Positions 43,767 to 51,663 of a DNA stretch of 64,000 nt are shown in pieces (within the stretch, counting starts at the first letter, position 1; every line of letters starts with the position of its first letter). Where the stretch lies: the NCBI RefSeq assembly GCF_000196895.1, contig NC_014297.1, positions 806,001 to 870,000 on the forward strand, read 5' to 3'. Below the pieces are notes generated by a model, which was not told the origin of the DNA, did not search any database, and worked only from the letters and a program-made list of their open reading frames with translations. A program made the translations under genes and the position numbers. Source of the DNA: Halalkalicoccus jeotgali B3. GTDB lineage: Archaea > Halobacteriota > Halobacteria > Halobacteriales > Halalkalicoccaceae.

Positions 43767-44270
43767 GCCGTAGCGCTCGGCGAACTCCTCGGGAGTCTCG
43801 CTGATCCGTTCGAACGCGCCGAAATCACGCTCGTAGTGACGAATTACCTGTTCGGCGATCCACGCGCTGAACTGCTCGTCGAACCGCCATTGCCTCTCAA
43901 CCGGCGGAAGCGAGAACCGATCGTCGGTCGCGAGCGCGACGTAGACGTGATAAAAGCCCAGGATAACGTCGGCGAACTCCCGGCCAGTCTCGGCGGTCGA
44001 TTCGCGCTTTTTTTCGAGTTTCCCCTCGCCCGTCTCCGTGAGCGCGAAGTACTTCCGATCGGGTTCGTCCTCGCGTTCGACCCGCTCGGCCCACCCTTCT
44101 TCCTCGAACTTATACAGGATGGGATAGACCGAGCCGTAAGAGGGCTCCCAGTGGCCACCGCTGATCTCGGTGATCTCTTTCAGGATCTCGTAGCCATAGC
44201 GGGGCTTTTCGTCGAGGAGTTCGAGAACGAGATACGAGATAACCCCCTTCGGCGGCCCACTCTTTCGCAT
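43755..44270 (-). CDS. PadR-family transcriptional regulator
   Basis: The 171-residue protein starts MRKSGPPKGVISYLVLELLD and has the PadR winged helix (residues 5-85): LLDEKPRYGYEILKEITEIS, then WEPSYGSVYPILYKFEEEGW, the recognition helix and wing, and a C-terminal dimer domain with GREFADVILGFYHVY. PadR proteins are dimeric repressors that respond to small ligands. It is tail-to-tail with the PDZ protease and divergent from the PitA cluster, which could be its target (inference). Confidence 0.9.
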   Translation of the reverse strand: MRKSGPPKGVISYLVLELLDEKPRYGYEILKEITEISGGHWEPSYGSVYPILYKFEEEGWAERVEREDEPDRKYFALTETGEGKLEKKRESTAETGREFADVILGFYHVYVALATDDRFSLPPVERQWRFDEQFSAWIAEQVIRHYERDFGAFERISETPEEFAERYGLDE

Positions 44271-44348
44271 TGGCCACAGTTCAGACGGGCGAGGTGAAAG
44301 CGTTTCGTTTCCGACACCCACATCTGTAGTGCTGACCGTTCTCCATCT

Positions 44349-44624
44349 ATGGCCGACCCCGTTCGTGTCTGGCTGGTCGAACGGACCTACTCCGACGACG
44401 AGCAAAACATCATCATCCTCACGTACGCGACGCCCGACGGAAAACGCGACTTCCGGAAGGAACGCGCCCTGCCGAGCTTTTCGGGACCCGGCCGCGAGAC
44501 GAAGGTCTCGCTGGCGGTCGATCCCGACAACCTCGGTCACGTCAGCGATCCCGAGACCCGCGAGGCCTACGCCGCCGAAGTCGAGCGCGTGCGCGAGCGC
44601 CACGACCCCGACGACCCCGTGTAG
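44349..44624 (+). CDS. Conserved haloarchaeal protein of unknown function
   Basis: The 91-residue protein has a compact strand-rich start RVWLVERTYSDDEQNIIILT, then TPDGKRDFRKERALPSFSGP and an acidic helix at the end. It has no cysteine and no catalytic motif I can name. It stands 34 bases before the PitA-like gene in the same direction, so they are probably co-transcribed, but no functional link is known. Confidence 0.72.
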   Translation: MADPVRVWLVERTYSDDEQNIIILTYATPDGKRDFRKERALPSFSGPGRETKVSLAVDPDNLGHVSDPETREAYAAEVERVRERHDPDDPV

Positions 44625-44658
44625 AAAAGTCCTTCCCGCGCGCCTCCCAACGCCCGAT

Positions 44659-46398
44659 ATGGAACGACGCGAACCGCCGAGAACGGAAGAGGGGTTGTAC
44701 GTACTGCACGACCTCCAGCGGGTCGATTGGGACGCCTGGCGCGGAGCCGCCGAACGCGACCGGGAGGCCGCAATCGAGGAGGGGATCGCGTACCTCGAAG
44801 ACCACGCCGCCGTCGAGAAGGGCGATACGGCGGTCTTCAGCGTCCTGGGCCACAAGGCCGATCTACTGATACTCCACCTTCGAGAGACGCTCGAAGAGCT
44901 CGACCGCGCCGAACGCGAGTTCGAGGGCTGTGCGCTCGCGGCGTTCACCGACCGGACGAGTTCCTATCTCTCGATCACGGAGGCCTCGGGCTACACCGAG
45001 GCCGCAGAGGACTACTTCGACCCCGAGGCCGAGGCCGACCCCGGCCTCCAGCGCTACATGGACTCGCGGCTGCATCCCGAACTCCCTGATACGGAGTTCG
45101 TCAGCTTCTACCCGATGTCGAAACGCCGGGACCCCGAGTACAACTGGTACGACCTGCCCTTCGACGAGCGCCGGGAGCTCATGGCCTCCCACGGCGATAT
45201 CGGGCGCGACTACGCCGGCAAGGTCACCCAGATCATCTCCGGCAGCGTCGGCCTCGACGACCACGAGTGGGGCGTCACCCTCTTTTCCGACGACATGACC
45301 GACATCAAGCAGCTGCTCTACGAGATGCGCTTTGACCCCTCCTCCTCGAAGTACGCCGAGTTCGGGCGCTTCTATACGGGACGGCGGTTCGCGCCCGCGC
45401 AACTAGAGGCGTTTCTCGTCGGCGAGTCGGTCTCGTTCGACGGGGCCGAGGGGAGCGAAGACGAAGGGACCGTCGACACCGAGCTCGCAGAGGAGTTCGG
45501 CCGCCTCGGCGTCACCGCCGACGCCCCCGAAGGGGCACACGGGCTCGTCCTCCGGTCGGATGCGGACGTCGAGACGGTGCGAGAGGATGTCGAGGGGCTC
45601 CGCGGGAACTTCGAGCACTACGACAGCCACGTGCTGACCGAGGTGAGAGAGGACCGAGGCAAGGCGGTGATCGTCAGTCTCTGGGCGACCGAACGCGCCG
45701 CGAGCACGGCACGCGGGTTCCTCGAAGAGCTTCCCGGCGTCGAGGAGGTGACGGCGGGCGCGTTCGCCGACGCGGACGTCGAACCGGCAGAAACCGGCGA
45801 GGCCGAGAACGCGGACGACGACATCCGCGGCGAGCTCGCGGATCTCGACATCTACGCCGGCAAACCCCACGGCGAGGACGTCTACGCGATGGTGCTGTAC
45901 TCCGAGGCCGACCCCGACGAACTGGCCCCGGCCGTCGAGGAGCTATCCGAGGGGTTCGACCGCTACGACACCCACGTCAAGACCGCGACCTATCAGGCGG
46001 AGGGTGGGGGTCGATCGGCCATCGTCAGCATCTGGGAGACGGCCGACGCCGCCGACACCGCCGGGGGCTTTCTGGCCGACCTGCCCGGCATCGTCGCCCG
46101 CGCGGGCGAGGAGAGCGGCTTCGGCACGATGGGGATGTTCTACACCGTCAAGCCCGACTACCAGGAGGAGTTCGTCGAGAAATTCGATACCGTCGGTGGC
46201 CTCCTCGACGGGATGGACGGCCACCACGACACCGACCTGATGGTCAACGTCGCCGACGAGAACGACATGTTCATCGCAAGCCAGTGGCGCTCGAAGGAGG
46301 ACGCGATGGCATTCTTCCGCTCGGATGCCTTCCGCGACACCGTCCAGTGGGGCCGTGACGTGCTTGCGGACCGGCCCCGACACGTCTTTCTCGCATGA
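44659..46398 (+). CDS. PitA-like haem protein: chlorite-dismutase/HemQ domain, duplicated middle repeat and C-terminal ABM domain
   Basis: ATG 44659 gives 579 residues. Residues 1-260 form a chlorite-dismutase family domain with the HemQ hallmark YPMSKRR...EYNWYDLPF (Tyr161 and Tyr164) and the proximal haem ligand His178 (LMASHGDIG). Two related segments follow, about 285-365 and 385-470, sharing FEHYDSHV/FDRYDTHV and AVIVSLWATERAAS/AIVSIWETADAAD; then a C-terminal ABM-type domain. This arrangement matches haloarchaeal PitA. HemQ-type members decarboxylate coproheme to haem b. The stop overlaps the small membrane gene start (ATGA). Confidence 0.88.
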   Translation: MERREPPRTEEGLYVLHDLQRVDWDAWRGAAERDREAAIEEGIAYLEDHAAVEKGDTAVFSVLGHKADLLILHLRETLEELDRAEREFEGCALAAFTDRTSSYLSITEASGYTEAAEDYFDPEAEADPGLQRYMDSRLHPELPDTEFVSFYPMSKRRDPEYNWYDLPFDERRELMASHGDIGRDYAGKVTQIISGSVGLDDHEWGVTLFSDDMTDIKQLLYEMRFDPSSSKYAEFGRFYTGRRFAPAQLEAFLVGESVSFDGAEGSEDEGTVDTELAEEFGRLGVTADAPEGAHGLVLRSDADVETVREDVEGLRGNFEHYDSHVLTEVREDRGKAVIVSLWATERAASTARGFLEELPGVEEVTAGAFADADVEPAETGEAENADDDIRGELADLDIYAGKPHGEDVYAMVLYSEADPDELAPAVEELSEGFDRYDTHVKTATYQAEGGGRSAIVSIWETADAADTAGGFLADLPGIVARAGEESGFGTMGMFYTVKPDYQEEFVEKFDTVGGLLDGMDGHHDTDLMVNVADENDMFIASQWRSKEDAMAFFRSDAFRDTVQWGRDVLADRPRHVFLA

Positions 46399-46592
46399 GA
46401 AACGCCGAACCGGCCGAGGGACGTTCCGCCGGGGCGCTCCGGATCGCGGTGATCGCGGGGTTTCCCGTCGCCATCGCGCTACTGATCGGCCTCCTCGGGG
46501 GGAACGTCCGTTCGGGGCTGGTGATCGGCGCGGGGATCGGTCTCGGGCTGGCGCTCGCGATCGCTACGTACGGCCGGTTCGTGGGTTCCTGA
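46395..46592 (+). CDS. Small membrane protein coupled to the PitA-like gene
   Basis: The 65-residue product has two predicted membrane helices, LRIAVIAGFPVAIALLIGLLGG and LVIGAGIGLGLALAIATYG, separated by NVRS. The ATG overlaps the TGA of the haem protein gene, so translation is coupled. It could anchor or assist the haem protein, but this is only inferred from position. A similar two-helix protein is common in haloarchaea without assigned role. Confidence 0.7.
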   Translation: MRNAEPAEGRSAGALRIAVIAGFPVAIALLIGLLGGNVRSGLVIGAGIGLGLALAIATYGRFVGS

Positions 46593-46607
46593 GTCGGTGC
46601 CCGGGTT

Positions 46608-47663
46608 TCAGTCGGCTGGCTGTTTCTCGATGCCCGCCTCACGAAGGTCCTCGCCCTCGACGGAGGAGCGAAGCGAGTCCATCCCGTCGTCGCGCTCGAT
46701 CCCGAAATTCGTCGCATAGAGCTCGGCGACGCGGTCGACCTCCTCCTCTGAGAGTGCCGGGACGTCGCTCGCGGCGGTCCACTCGTCGATGTCGTCGGTC
46801 GTGCGGAAGGTGGGCGTCACGCTCGCGACCGCGTCATGGGCGAGCAGCCAGCGGATCGACGCCTGCCCCATCGTCCGTTCTCCCTCCCGTTCGAGGAATC
46901 GCAGCGTCTCCAGTTTCTCCCAGCCCGTCTCGTACCACGCGTCGGGGCGAAAGCCCCGATGATCGCCCTCGCCGAGCTCGGTCTCGGGAGTGACCTGCTC
47001 GTTGAGCAGCCCCGACGAATGGGGCACGCGGGGGATGAGGCTCGTCTCGGCGTCGAGTTCCTCGATGGTTTCGAGGAAGTGGTTGCCGACCTCCTGTTCG
47101 AAGAGGTTCCAGACCAGCTGGACGGCGTCGAACCCCTCGGCGATGGCCCTGTCGCCCTCGGCGAGCCACCCGATCGAGGGGCCGAGTGCGAGCCCGCGCG
47201 CGCGGATTCGCCCCTCGCTTTCGAGCTCGTCGAGCACGTCGAGCACCTCGGGGGTGAGCTCCCCGACGTCGGCGTTGTGCAACTGGAGGACGTCGACGTA
47301 GTCGGTATCGAGCCGGCCGAGGCTCTTCTCGACGGCCTCGCGGAGGTACTCGGGATCCATCTCCTTGGGGAGCTCGCCGTGGCCTGCCTGGGGGTTGTTG
47401 TAGAAGTCGTAGCCGACCTTGGTGGCGATGGTGACTTCCTCGCGTCGGTCCGAGAAGGCCTCGCCGACCAGTTCCTCCGAGCGGCCGTGGCCGTAGACGT
47501 CGCCGGTATCGAAGTAGGTGATCCCCCGTTCGAGGGCGTGGTCGAGCATCGCGAGTGCGTCCTCGTCGGTCCGGTCGCCCCACCAGTCGGTGCCGACGGT
47601 CCAGGCGCCGAAGCCGACCTCGCTGACCTCGACGTCCGAGTCGCCGAGCGTGCGGTAGTGCAT
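46608..47663 (-). CDS. Aldo/keto reductase
   Basis: The 351-residue protein is a full AKR barrel. The start MHYRTLGDSDVEVSEVGFGA and the catalytic tetrad are visible: Asp and Tyr in YFDTGDVYGHGRSEELVGEAF, lysine in VTIATKVGYD, and histidine in YVDVLQLHNAD. The C-terminal part with MGQASIRWLLAHDAVASVTP and FRTTDDIDE is typical of the NADPH-binding end. It reduces aldehydes or ketones of unknown identity. It is transcribed alone, tail-to-tail with the small membrane gene. Confidence 0.92.
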   Translation of the reverse strand: MHYRTLGDSDVEVSEVGFGAWTVGTDWWGDRTDEDALAMLDHALERGITYFDTGDVYGHGRSEELVGEAFSDRREEVTIATKVGYDFYNNPQAGHGELPKEMDPEYLREAVEKSLGRLDTDYVDVLQLHNADVGELTPEVLDVLDELESEGRIRARGLALGPSIGWLAEGDRAIAEGFDAVQLVWNLFEQEVGNHFLETIEELDAETSLIPRVPHSSGLLNEQVTPETELGEGDHRGFRPDAWYETGWEKLETLRFLEREGERTMGQASIRWLLAHDAVASVTPTFRTTDDIDEWTAASDVPALSEEEVDRVAELYATNFGIERDDGMDSLRSSVEGEDLREAGIEKQPAD

Positions 47664-47800
47664 ACCCCGATTTAGGAGTCGGGATACTTAGCGGATGCGG
47701 ACCGGTCTCGACTGCCGGGAACCGGCTCGGAGTTCACGTGGGCGGTCTGGGTCCTTCCGCAACCGAACCCCATTTGAGTAATCACGCCGAATCGGGTGGC

Positions 47801-48709
47801 ATGACGAAACGCCACGTCTCGCTTCCCGAGGAGGCAGAAAAAGGGGTCGAGGCGTTCATCGCGGCGGTCGACGAGCGGCTGTCGGGCGAGGAGGACACCT
47901 GTGACGTCGTCCGCGATACCCTCGTGGATCTCTACGGGGACCGGGAGGCCTACGAGCGCTGGCAGGCCGGCGAGGAGGTATCGCCCGCACAGCGAGTCCG
48001 TCTGCAGGGCTACGATCCGTGTAACGCCACCCTCGAGAGCGAGTACTACGCCGAGAAGAACGAAGAGAAATTCAGGCACTCGAAACACCTCCAATGGCTC
48101 TGGCGACAGTTCGACGCCACGCCGATGGCCGACAACGTCGAGTTCGCGCTTCGCTTTCGCGCGATGCTCGCGGAGCACCTCTTCTCCGAGTGTGGCGAGG
48201 GCTGTCGCTTCTTCAAGGGGATCACGTTTACCTACGGCCACAACATCACGGTCGGTGACAACACGGTGATCCACGACGACGTCCACCTCGACGACCGCGG
48301 ACGCCTCGAAATCGGGGATCGAGTGTCGATCTCCGACGGCGCGCACCTCTACAGCCACGATCACGACATCGTCGACCAGACGGAGGTGACGAACTTCCTG
48401 ACGCGGATCGAGGACGACGCGCGCGTGACCTACGACGCGATGGTGCGTGCCGGCTGCGAGATCGGGGAAAACAGCATCGTCGGCGCACGCTCCATCGTTC
48501 AGGGCGACGTTCCCGCCCACCACGTCGTCGTCGGGACCCCCGCCAAAAGCGTGCGGGTCAAACCGGGCTTCGAAGACCACGCCCAACCGGTCGGGGAGAA
48601 GCTACCGAACTGCCAATCCGAGCGCGAACTCCCCTACGAGCTCCCGGCCGATCTGGATCAGTTCGACGAGTTCGGCCGGGAGCGGGAGCCGAAAGATACA
48701 GTCAAGTAG
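47801..48709 (+). CDS. Hexapeptide-repeat acyltransferase
   Basis: From MTKRHVSLPEEAEKGVEAFI the protein has 302 residues. The N-terminal 140 residues are helical and acidic, and from about 150 a left-handed beta-helix follows with hexapeptide turns (ITVGDNTVIHDDVHLD, LEIGDRVSISDGAHLYSHDH, and IGENSIVGARSIVQGD ending VVVGTPAKSVR). SHDHD gives the histidine of an acetyltransferase active site. The long N-terminal domain is not usual for maltose or galactoside acetyltransferases. Acceptor unknown; sugar or polysaccharide acylation is likely. Confidence 0.85.
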   Translation: MTKRHVSLPEEAEKGVEAFIAAVDERLSGEEDTCDVVRDTLVDLYGDREAYERWQAGEEVSPAQRVRLQGYDPCNATLESEYYAEKNEEKFRHSKHLQWLWRQFDATPMADNVEFALRFRAMLAEHLFSECGEGCRFFKGITFTYGHNITVGDNTVIHDDVHLDDRGRLEIGDRVSISDGAHLYSHDHDIVDQTEVTNFLTRIEDDARVTYDAMVRAGCEIGENSIVGARSIVQGDVPAHHVVVGTPAKSVRVKPGFEDHAQPVGEKLPNCQSERELPYELPADLDQFDEFGREREPKDTVK

Positions 48710-48732
48710 TGCGGTAGCGTTTCTCATGCGAA

Positions 48733-49440
48733 ATGAGCAGAGCCGTCGCTATCAACGTCGGGGCGAACACCTCCCTCCCGGGGTTTCGAGGGCCGATCTA
48801 TCCCGACGGAACCTTCGAGTATATCCCGATTCCCGAGCGCGAACCCGTCTGTGAGCCAGTTCCGACGTACGCGGATCTCGATCTTCCAGTGGAAATCCCC
48901 GATTCGTTGCTGGATCGGGAGGTCCACCTCGACCCCTCGTTCGTGGAGTATCCCCATTGTGAGGCCTACACCTACGGCGACGAACACGCCGTCAAGGCCG
49001 GCCCGCTCTCGACGCTGTCGGCGGGCGACGTCGTGCTCTTCTACGCGACGCTCTCGACCGTCGACGGGGACCCAGCACCGTGGATCTCCTCCGAGTGGGG
49101 TGCGTACGTTATCGGATCGTTTACCCTCGCGAGCGATCCGATAAGCGGTGAGGAGTATCTCAGCCTACCCGAGGGCGAGCGAGCGCCCTTTTCGAGCAAC
49201 GCCCACTGCAGGCGTGCGGTGTTCGACGCGGAAGTGTTGCTGGCAGGCGATCCCGAGCGCTCGGGGCTGTGGGAGCACGCCCTCCCGCTGTCGGGCGAAC
49301 GGGGAAGAGATCCCAACCGGATCGTCACGGGGCTATCAGCGGATTCGGGGCGCGGCCCGTGGTGGCGCAGACCGCTTCGGTTCGACGAGGCGGCGACCGA
49401 GGAGCTGCTCGCGCTATCGCCGGCCGATCTGGGCCCATAA
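48733..49440 (+). CDS. Nmad3-like protein (nucleotide-modification-associated domain), tentative
   Basis: The 235-residue protein starts MSRAVAINVGANTSLPGFRG, then PIYPDGTFEYIPIPE, and later GDVVLFYATLSTV, WGAYVIGSFTLAS and PFSSNAHCRR. The PDG...IPIPE pattern near the N-terminus and the central FYA strand resemble the Nmad3 family, which is known from genomic neighbourhoods of modified-nucleotide systems. I see no neighbouring modification gene, so the role here is open. It lies between the acyltransferase and an acidic membrane-associated protein, all in one direction. Confidence 0.55.
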   Translation: MSRAVAINVGANTSLPGFRGPIYPDGTFEYIPIPEREPVCEPVPTYADLDLPVEIPDSLLDREVHLDPSFVEYPHCEAYTYGDEHAVKAGPLSTLSAGDVVLFYATLSTVDGDPAPWISSEWGAYVIGSFTLASDPISGEEYLSLPEGERAPFSSNAHCRRAVFDAEVLLAGDPERSGLWEHALPLSGERGRDPNRIVTGLSADSGRGPWWRRPLRFDEAATEELLALSPADLGP

Positions 49441-49501
49441 GCCCGCCTGATCGCCCCTGCCGGTCGTACTTTTAAGCGTCTGGATCGAGTAGCACCGGAC
49501 G

Positions 49502-50089
49502 ATGCAACTACAACAGTACGTGCCGCTTGCGATCTCGTCGGGCGGGGAGGACAAACTGCCGGCGGGCGTACGCTCCGCGATCGAGACCCTGCGGCCGATC
49601 GTCGTCAAACACGGCCGGATGGGGACGCTGTCGCTACTTGCCGGTGGGTTCACGGTGCTGAAAGGGCTGGCCTCGCTTCGCTCGAACAAGGGGCGAGCGG
49701 TTCGTCAGATCGCCGTCGGTGCGGGCTGGATCGCCATCGGGCGTGCCCAGCAGCAGGCCTCCGACGGGGGCGTCGAAGTCAGCGAACCGTGGACCGACGA
49801 CGGCCCCGAGGAGGAAGAGCCAGGCGTGATCGCCGAGGAAAACACCGAGTCGTCGCGGGACTTTGGAGACCCCGAAACGGGCGAGACCCCCGAGGCAGAA
49901 GGCGCAGGCGAGGAAGCCGAGATCGCCGGCCCGACGGAGGGCGACGCGGTGCCCGAGACGGACAAGGAGGGTGGCCCTGCGGGTCACCCCGCCGACGACG
50001 TCGAGATGGTCGATCCCGACCCCGACGAGGCCGAAGAGGGCGAACTGCTGGCGGAGGACAGCGACGACGACGACGAAGACGAGGAGTAG
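49502..50089 (+). CDS. Acidic protein with hydrophobic N-terminal half, unknown function
   Basis: The 195-residue product has a hydrophobic, helix-rich part (residues 40-82: MGTLSLLAGGFTVLKGLA and IAVGAGWIAIGRAQQ) and then a long low-complexity acidic tail (from 95 to the end; EEAEIAGPTEGD and a final run of Asp and Glu). Small repeats of Glu, Asp and Pro make the tail probably unfolded. Such tails are frequent in haloarchaea but the head does not match a known family. It has a good TATA-like upstream stretch (ACTTTTAAGC). Confidence 0.7.
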   Translation: MQLQQYVPLAISSGGEDKLPAGVRSAIETLRPIVVKHGRMGTLSLLAGGFTVLKGLASLRSNKGRAVRQIAVGAGWIAIGRAQQQASDGGVEVSEPWTDDGPEEEEPGVIAEENTESSRDFGDPETGETPEAEGAGEEAEIAGPTEGDAVPETDKEGGPAGHPADDVEMVDPDPDEAEEGELLAEDSDDDDEDEE

Positions 50090-50092
50090 TCC

Positions 50093-50383
50093 TCAGCCGT
50101 CGTCTTCGCTTTCGTTCCCGTTTCCTTCACTCCCGTTTTCCCCGCTTTCGTCAGTGTCGCCCCCGTCAGTGCCGTCCTCGCGGAGCTTCTCGACTTCCTC
50201 GTAGTCCTTCGCAAGCAAGTGAAGCTGTTTGACGGGTGTGAAGCCGTCGTGTTGTTCGTCCTTCTCGAACTCGACCAGCCGGTAGTTCGGCGGGTAGTCG
50301 CTGCCGGTACGACCGTCCCAGCGGATCTCCCAGCCGGCTTCGAGCAGCTCCTTGACGTCGTCCAGTGAGTCGGGTGCTGACAT
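50093..50383 (-). CDS. Conserved haloarchaeal protein of unknown function
   Basis: The 96-residue protein has a compact head SLDDVKELLEAGWEIRWDGR followed by YPPNYRLVEFEKDEQ and KQLHLLAKDYEEVEKL, and then an acidic glycine/serine tail. Its 3' end faces the end of the acidic protein, three bases apart. No catalytic motif was found. The head could be a small helix-strand fold but its role is not known. Confidence 0.7.
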   Translation of the reverse strand: MSAPDSLDDVKELLEAGWEIRWDGRTGSDYPPNYRLVEFEKDEQHDGFTPVKQLHLLAKDYEEVEKLREDGTDGGDTDESGENGSEGNGNESEDDG

Positions 50384-50474
50384 GCGTTATACCGGATGTT
50401 TCTGAAGGACCGTTATAATCGTTGATGGTGGATTTCCGAGAGGTCGTACCCACACCGTAGCTGTTGTGAGCCGA

Positions 50475-50490
50475 GCGAACAGCTGTTCGC
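50475..50490. repeat. Perfect 16-base palindrome
   Basis: GCGAACAG followed directly by CTGTTCGC, 18 bases beyond the 3' end of tRNA-Gly on its strand. It may act as a transcript end or as a dimeric protein site. Confidence 0.45.
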
Positions 50491-50508
50491 GGAGGTGAAC
50501 GGGGAGAA

Positions 50509-50579
50509 TGCGCCGGCCGGGAGTTGAACCCGGGCTATGAGCTTGGGAAGCTCATGTCCTACCACTAGACCACCGGCGC
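50509..50579 (-). tRNA. tRNA-Gly (anticodon CCC)
   Basis: A 71-base tRNA. On the minus strand, acceptor GCGCCGG pairs with CCGGCGC, the D arm contains GTCTAGTGGTAGGAC, the anticodon stem TGAGC/GCTCA encloses TTCCCAA with anticodon CCC, and the T arm is CGGGTTCAACTCCCG. Discriminator A, no CCA encoded, no intron. Its upstream side holds the hairpin cluster and no clear TATA box within about 60 bases. Confidence 0.95.
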
Positions 50580-50613
50580 GCTCAGTCGTGGTCTCCTTCG
50601 CGCGCCGTGGATC

Positions 50614-50632
50614 GCAAATCCGTCGGATTTGC
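50614..50632. repeat. Hairpin 1 of cluster (8-bp stem, 3-base loop)
   Basis: GCAAATCC, loop GTC, GGATTTGC: a perfect inverted repeat. First of four such hairpins between tRNA-Gly and nadE. Confidence 0.6.
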
Positions 50633-50640
50633 TCACCACC

Positions 50641-50664
50641 GGGACACGAGCACGCTCGTGTCCC
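50641..50664. repeat. Hairpin 2 of cluster (11-bp stem)
   Basis: GGGACACGAGC pairs with GCTCGTGTCCC around two bases (AC), extendable by one C-G pair outward. Perfect inverted repeat. Confidence 0.6.
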
Positions 50665-50684
50665 GAGCCCCCGTTCGATTCGTC

Positions 50685-50707
50685 CTCGCGCGGCAAAGCC
50701 GCGCGAG
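50685..50707. repeat. Hairpin 3 of cluster (10-bp stem, AAA loop)
   Basis: CTCGCGCGGC, loop AAA, GCCGCGCGAG: a perfect inverted repeat. The design resembles the hairpin at 22279-22297 (core GCGGC-loop-GCCGC). Confidence 0.6.
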
Positions 50708-50712
50708 CGGTC

Positions 50713-50733
50713 GGGGGTGGCAAGGCCACCTCC
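50713..50733. repeat. Hairpin 4 of cluster (9-bp stem, AAG loop)
   Basis: GGGGGTGGC, loop AAG, GCCACCTCC: inner six pairs perfect, then one G-T pair and two more G-C pairs. Last hairpin of the group before nadE. Confidence 0.55.
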
Positions 50734-50871
50734 CTATTCATGGGGGCACCGGCGCTTACCCAAGCGTACCCCGTCGCGTCACTTGAACGTAGCGCTTCGT
50801 TTCGCTGGACGGATATCCAGTTTCTCGCTCGCGTAGGTGGCTATTAGACGCTGGGGTCGTTATACGTCTCC

Positions 50872-51660
50872 ATGATCGACCTGCGACTTTCCGAAGCGGA
50901 ACTCGATACCGCCCACGACCGCATCACCGGCTTCATCGCCGACACGGTCGCAAACGCGGGCGCTGACGGCGCGGTTCTGGGGCTTTCGGGTGGGATCGAC
51001 AGCACGCTGACCGCGTATCTCGCGGTCGAGGCGCTCGGCAAGGAGAACCTCCGCGGGCTCGTTCTGCCCGGAGAGGTGAGCAGCGAGGCGAACATGAGCG
51101 ACGCCGAGCGCGTGGCACGAGACCTCGAAATCGAGTACGACGTCATCGAGATCAACCCGATCGTCGAGAGCTTCGTCTCGGCGGTACCGGAAGTCGAGGG
51201 CGATCAGGTCGCGGTCGGCAACAGCCGCGCGCGGGTCCGTGCCGTGCTCAACTACCTGCTCGCGAACCACGAGAACCGGATCGTCCTCGGGACGGGCAAC
51301 CGTGCCGAGGCCGCCGTGGGCTACTACACCAAATACGGCGACGGCGCGGTCGACTGTCTCCCTATCGGCAACCTTTACAAACAGCAGGTCCGCCAGCTCG
51401 CCCATCACGTCGGCGTGGCCGAGGATCTCGCGGAAAAGACCCCAACCGCCGAGCTCTGGGAGGACCAGACCGACGAGGGCGAGCTGGGAATCGACTACGA
51501 TACGCTCGATGCGGTGCTCGCGCTGCATATCGATGGGCCGCTTTCGGTCTCGGCGACCAGTGAGGCCGTCGGCTGCGGCGAGGACGTCGTAAGGGACGTT
51601 CGGGCACTATACGAACGGAGCGCCCACAAGCGCGCGATGCCGCCCGCACCCGAACAGTAG
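50872..51660 (+). CDS. nadE: NAD+ synthetase
   Basis: The 262-residue enzyme makes NAD+ from deamido-NAD+ with ammonia. LGLSGGIDSTLTAYLAV carries the PP-loop (residues 39-44), then NSRARVRAVLNYLLANH, GTGNRAEAAVGYYTKYGDGA, and LPIGNLYKQQVRQLAHHVG. It lacks the glutaminase domain of the longer form, so ammonia is its nitrogen source. PTAELWEDQTDEGELGIDYD is the usual loop. The gene starts after the hairpin cluster. Confidence 0.96.
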   Translation: MIDLRLSEAELDTAHDRITGFIADTVANAGADGAVLGLSGGIDSTLTAYLAVEALGKENLRGLVLPGEVSSEANMSDAERVARDLEIEYDVIEINPIVESFVSAVPEVEGDQVAVGNSRARVRAVLNYLLANHENRIVLGTGNRAEAAVGYYTKYGDGAVDCLPIGNLYKQQVRQLAHHVGVAEDLAEKTPTAELWEDQTDEGELGIDYDTLDAVLALHIDGPLSVSATSEAVGCGEDVVRDVRALYERSAHKRAMPPAPEQ

Positions 51661-51663
51661 GCG

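Noticed and set aside
50537-50836. Small plus-strand open frames across the hairpin cluster
   Set aside because: They cross the tRNA-Gly gene and palindromes, and their translation is not protein-like.
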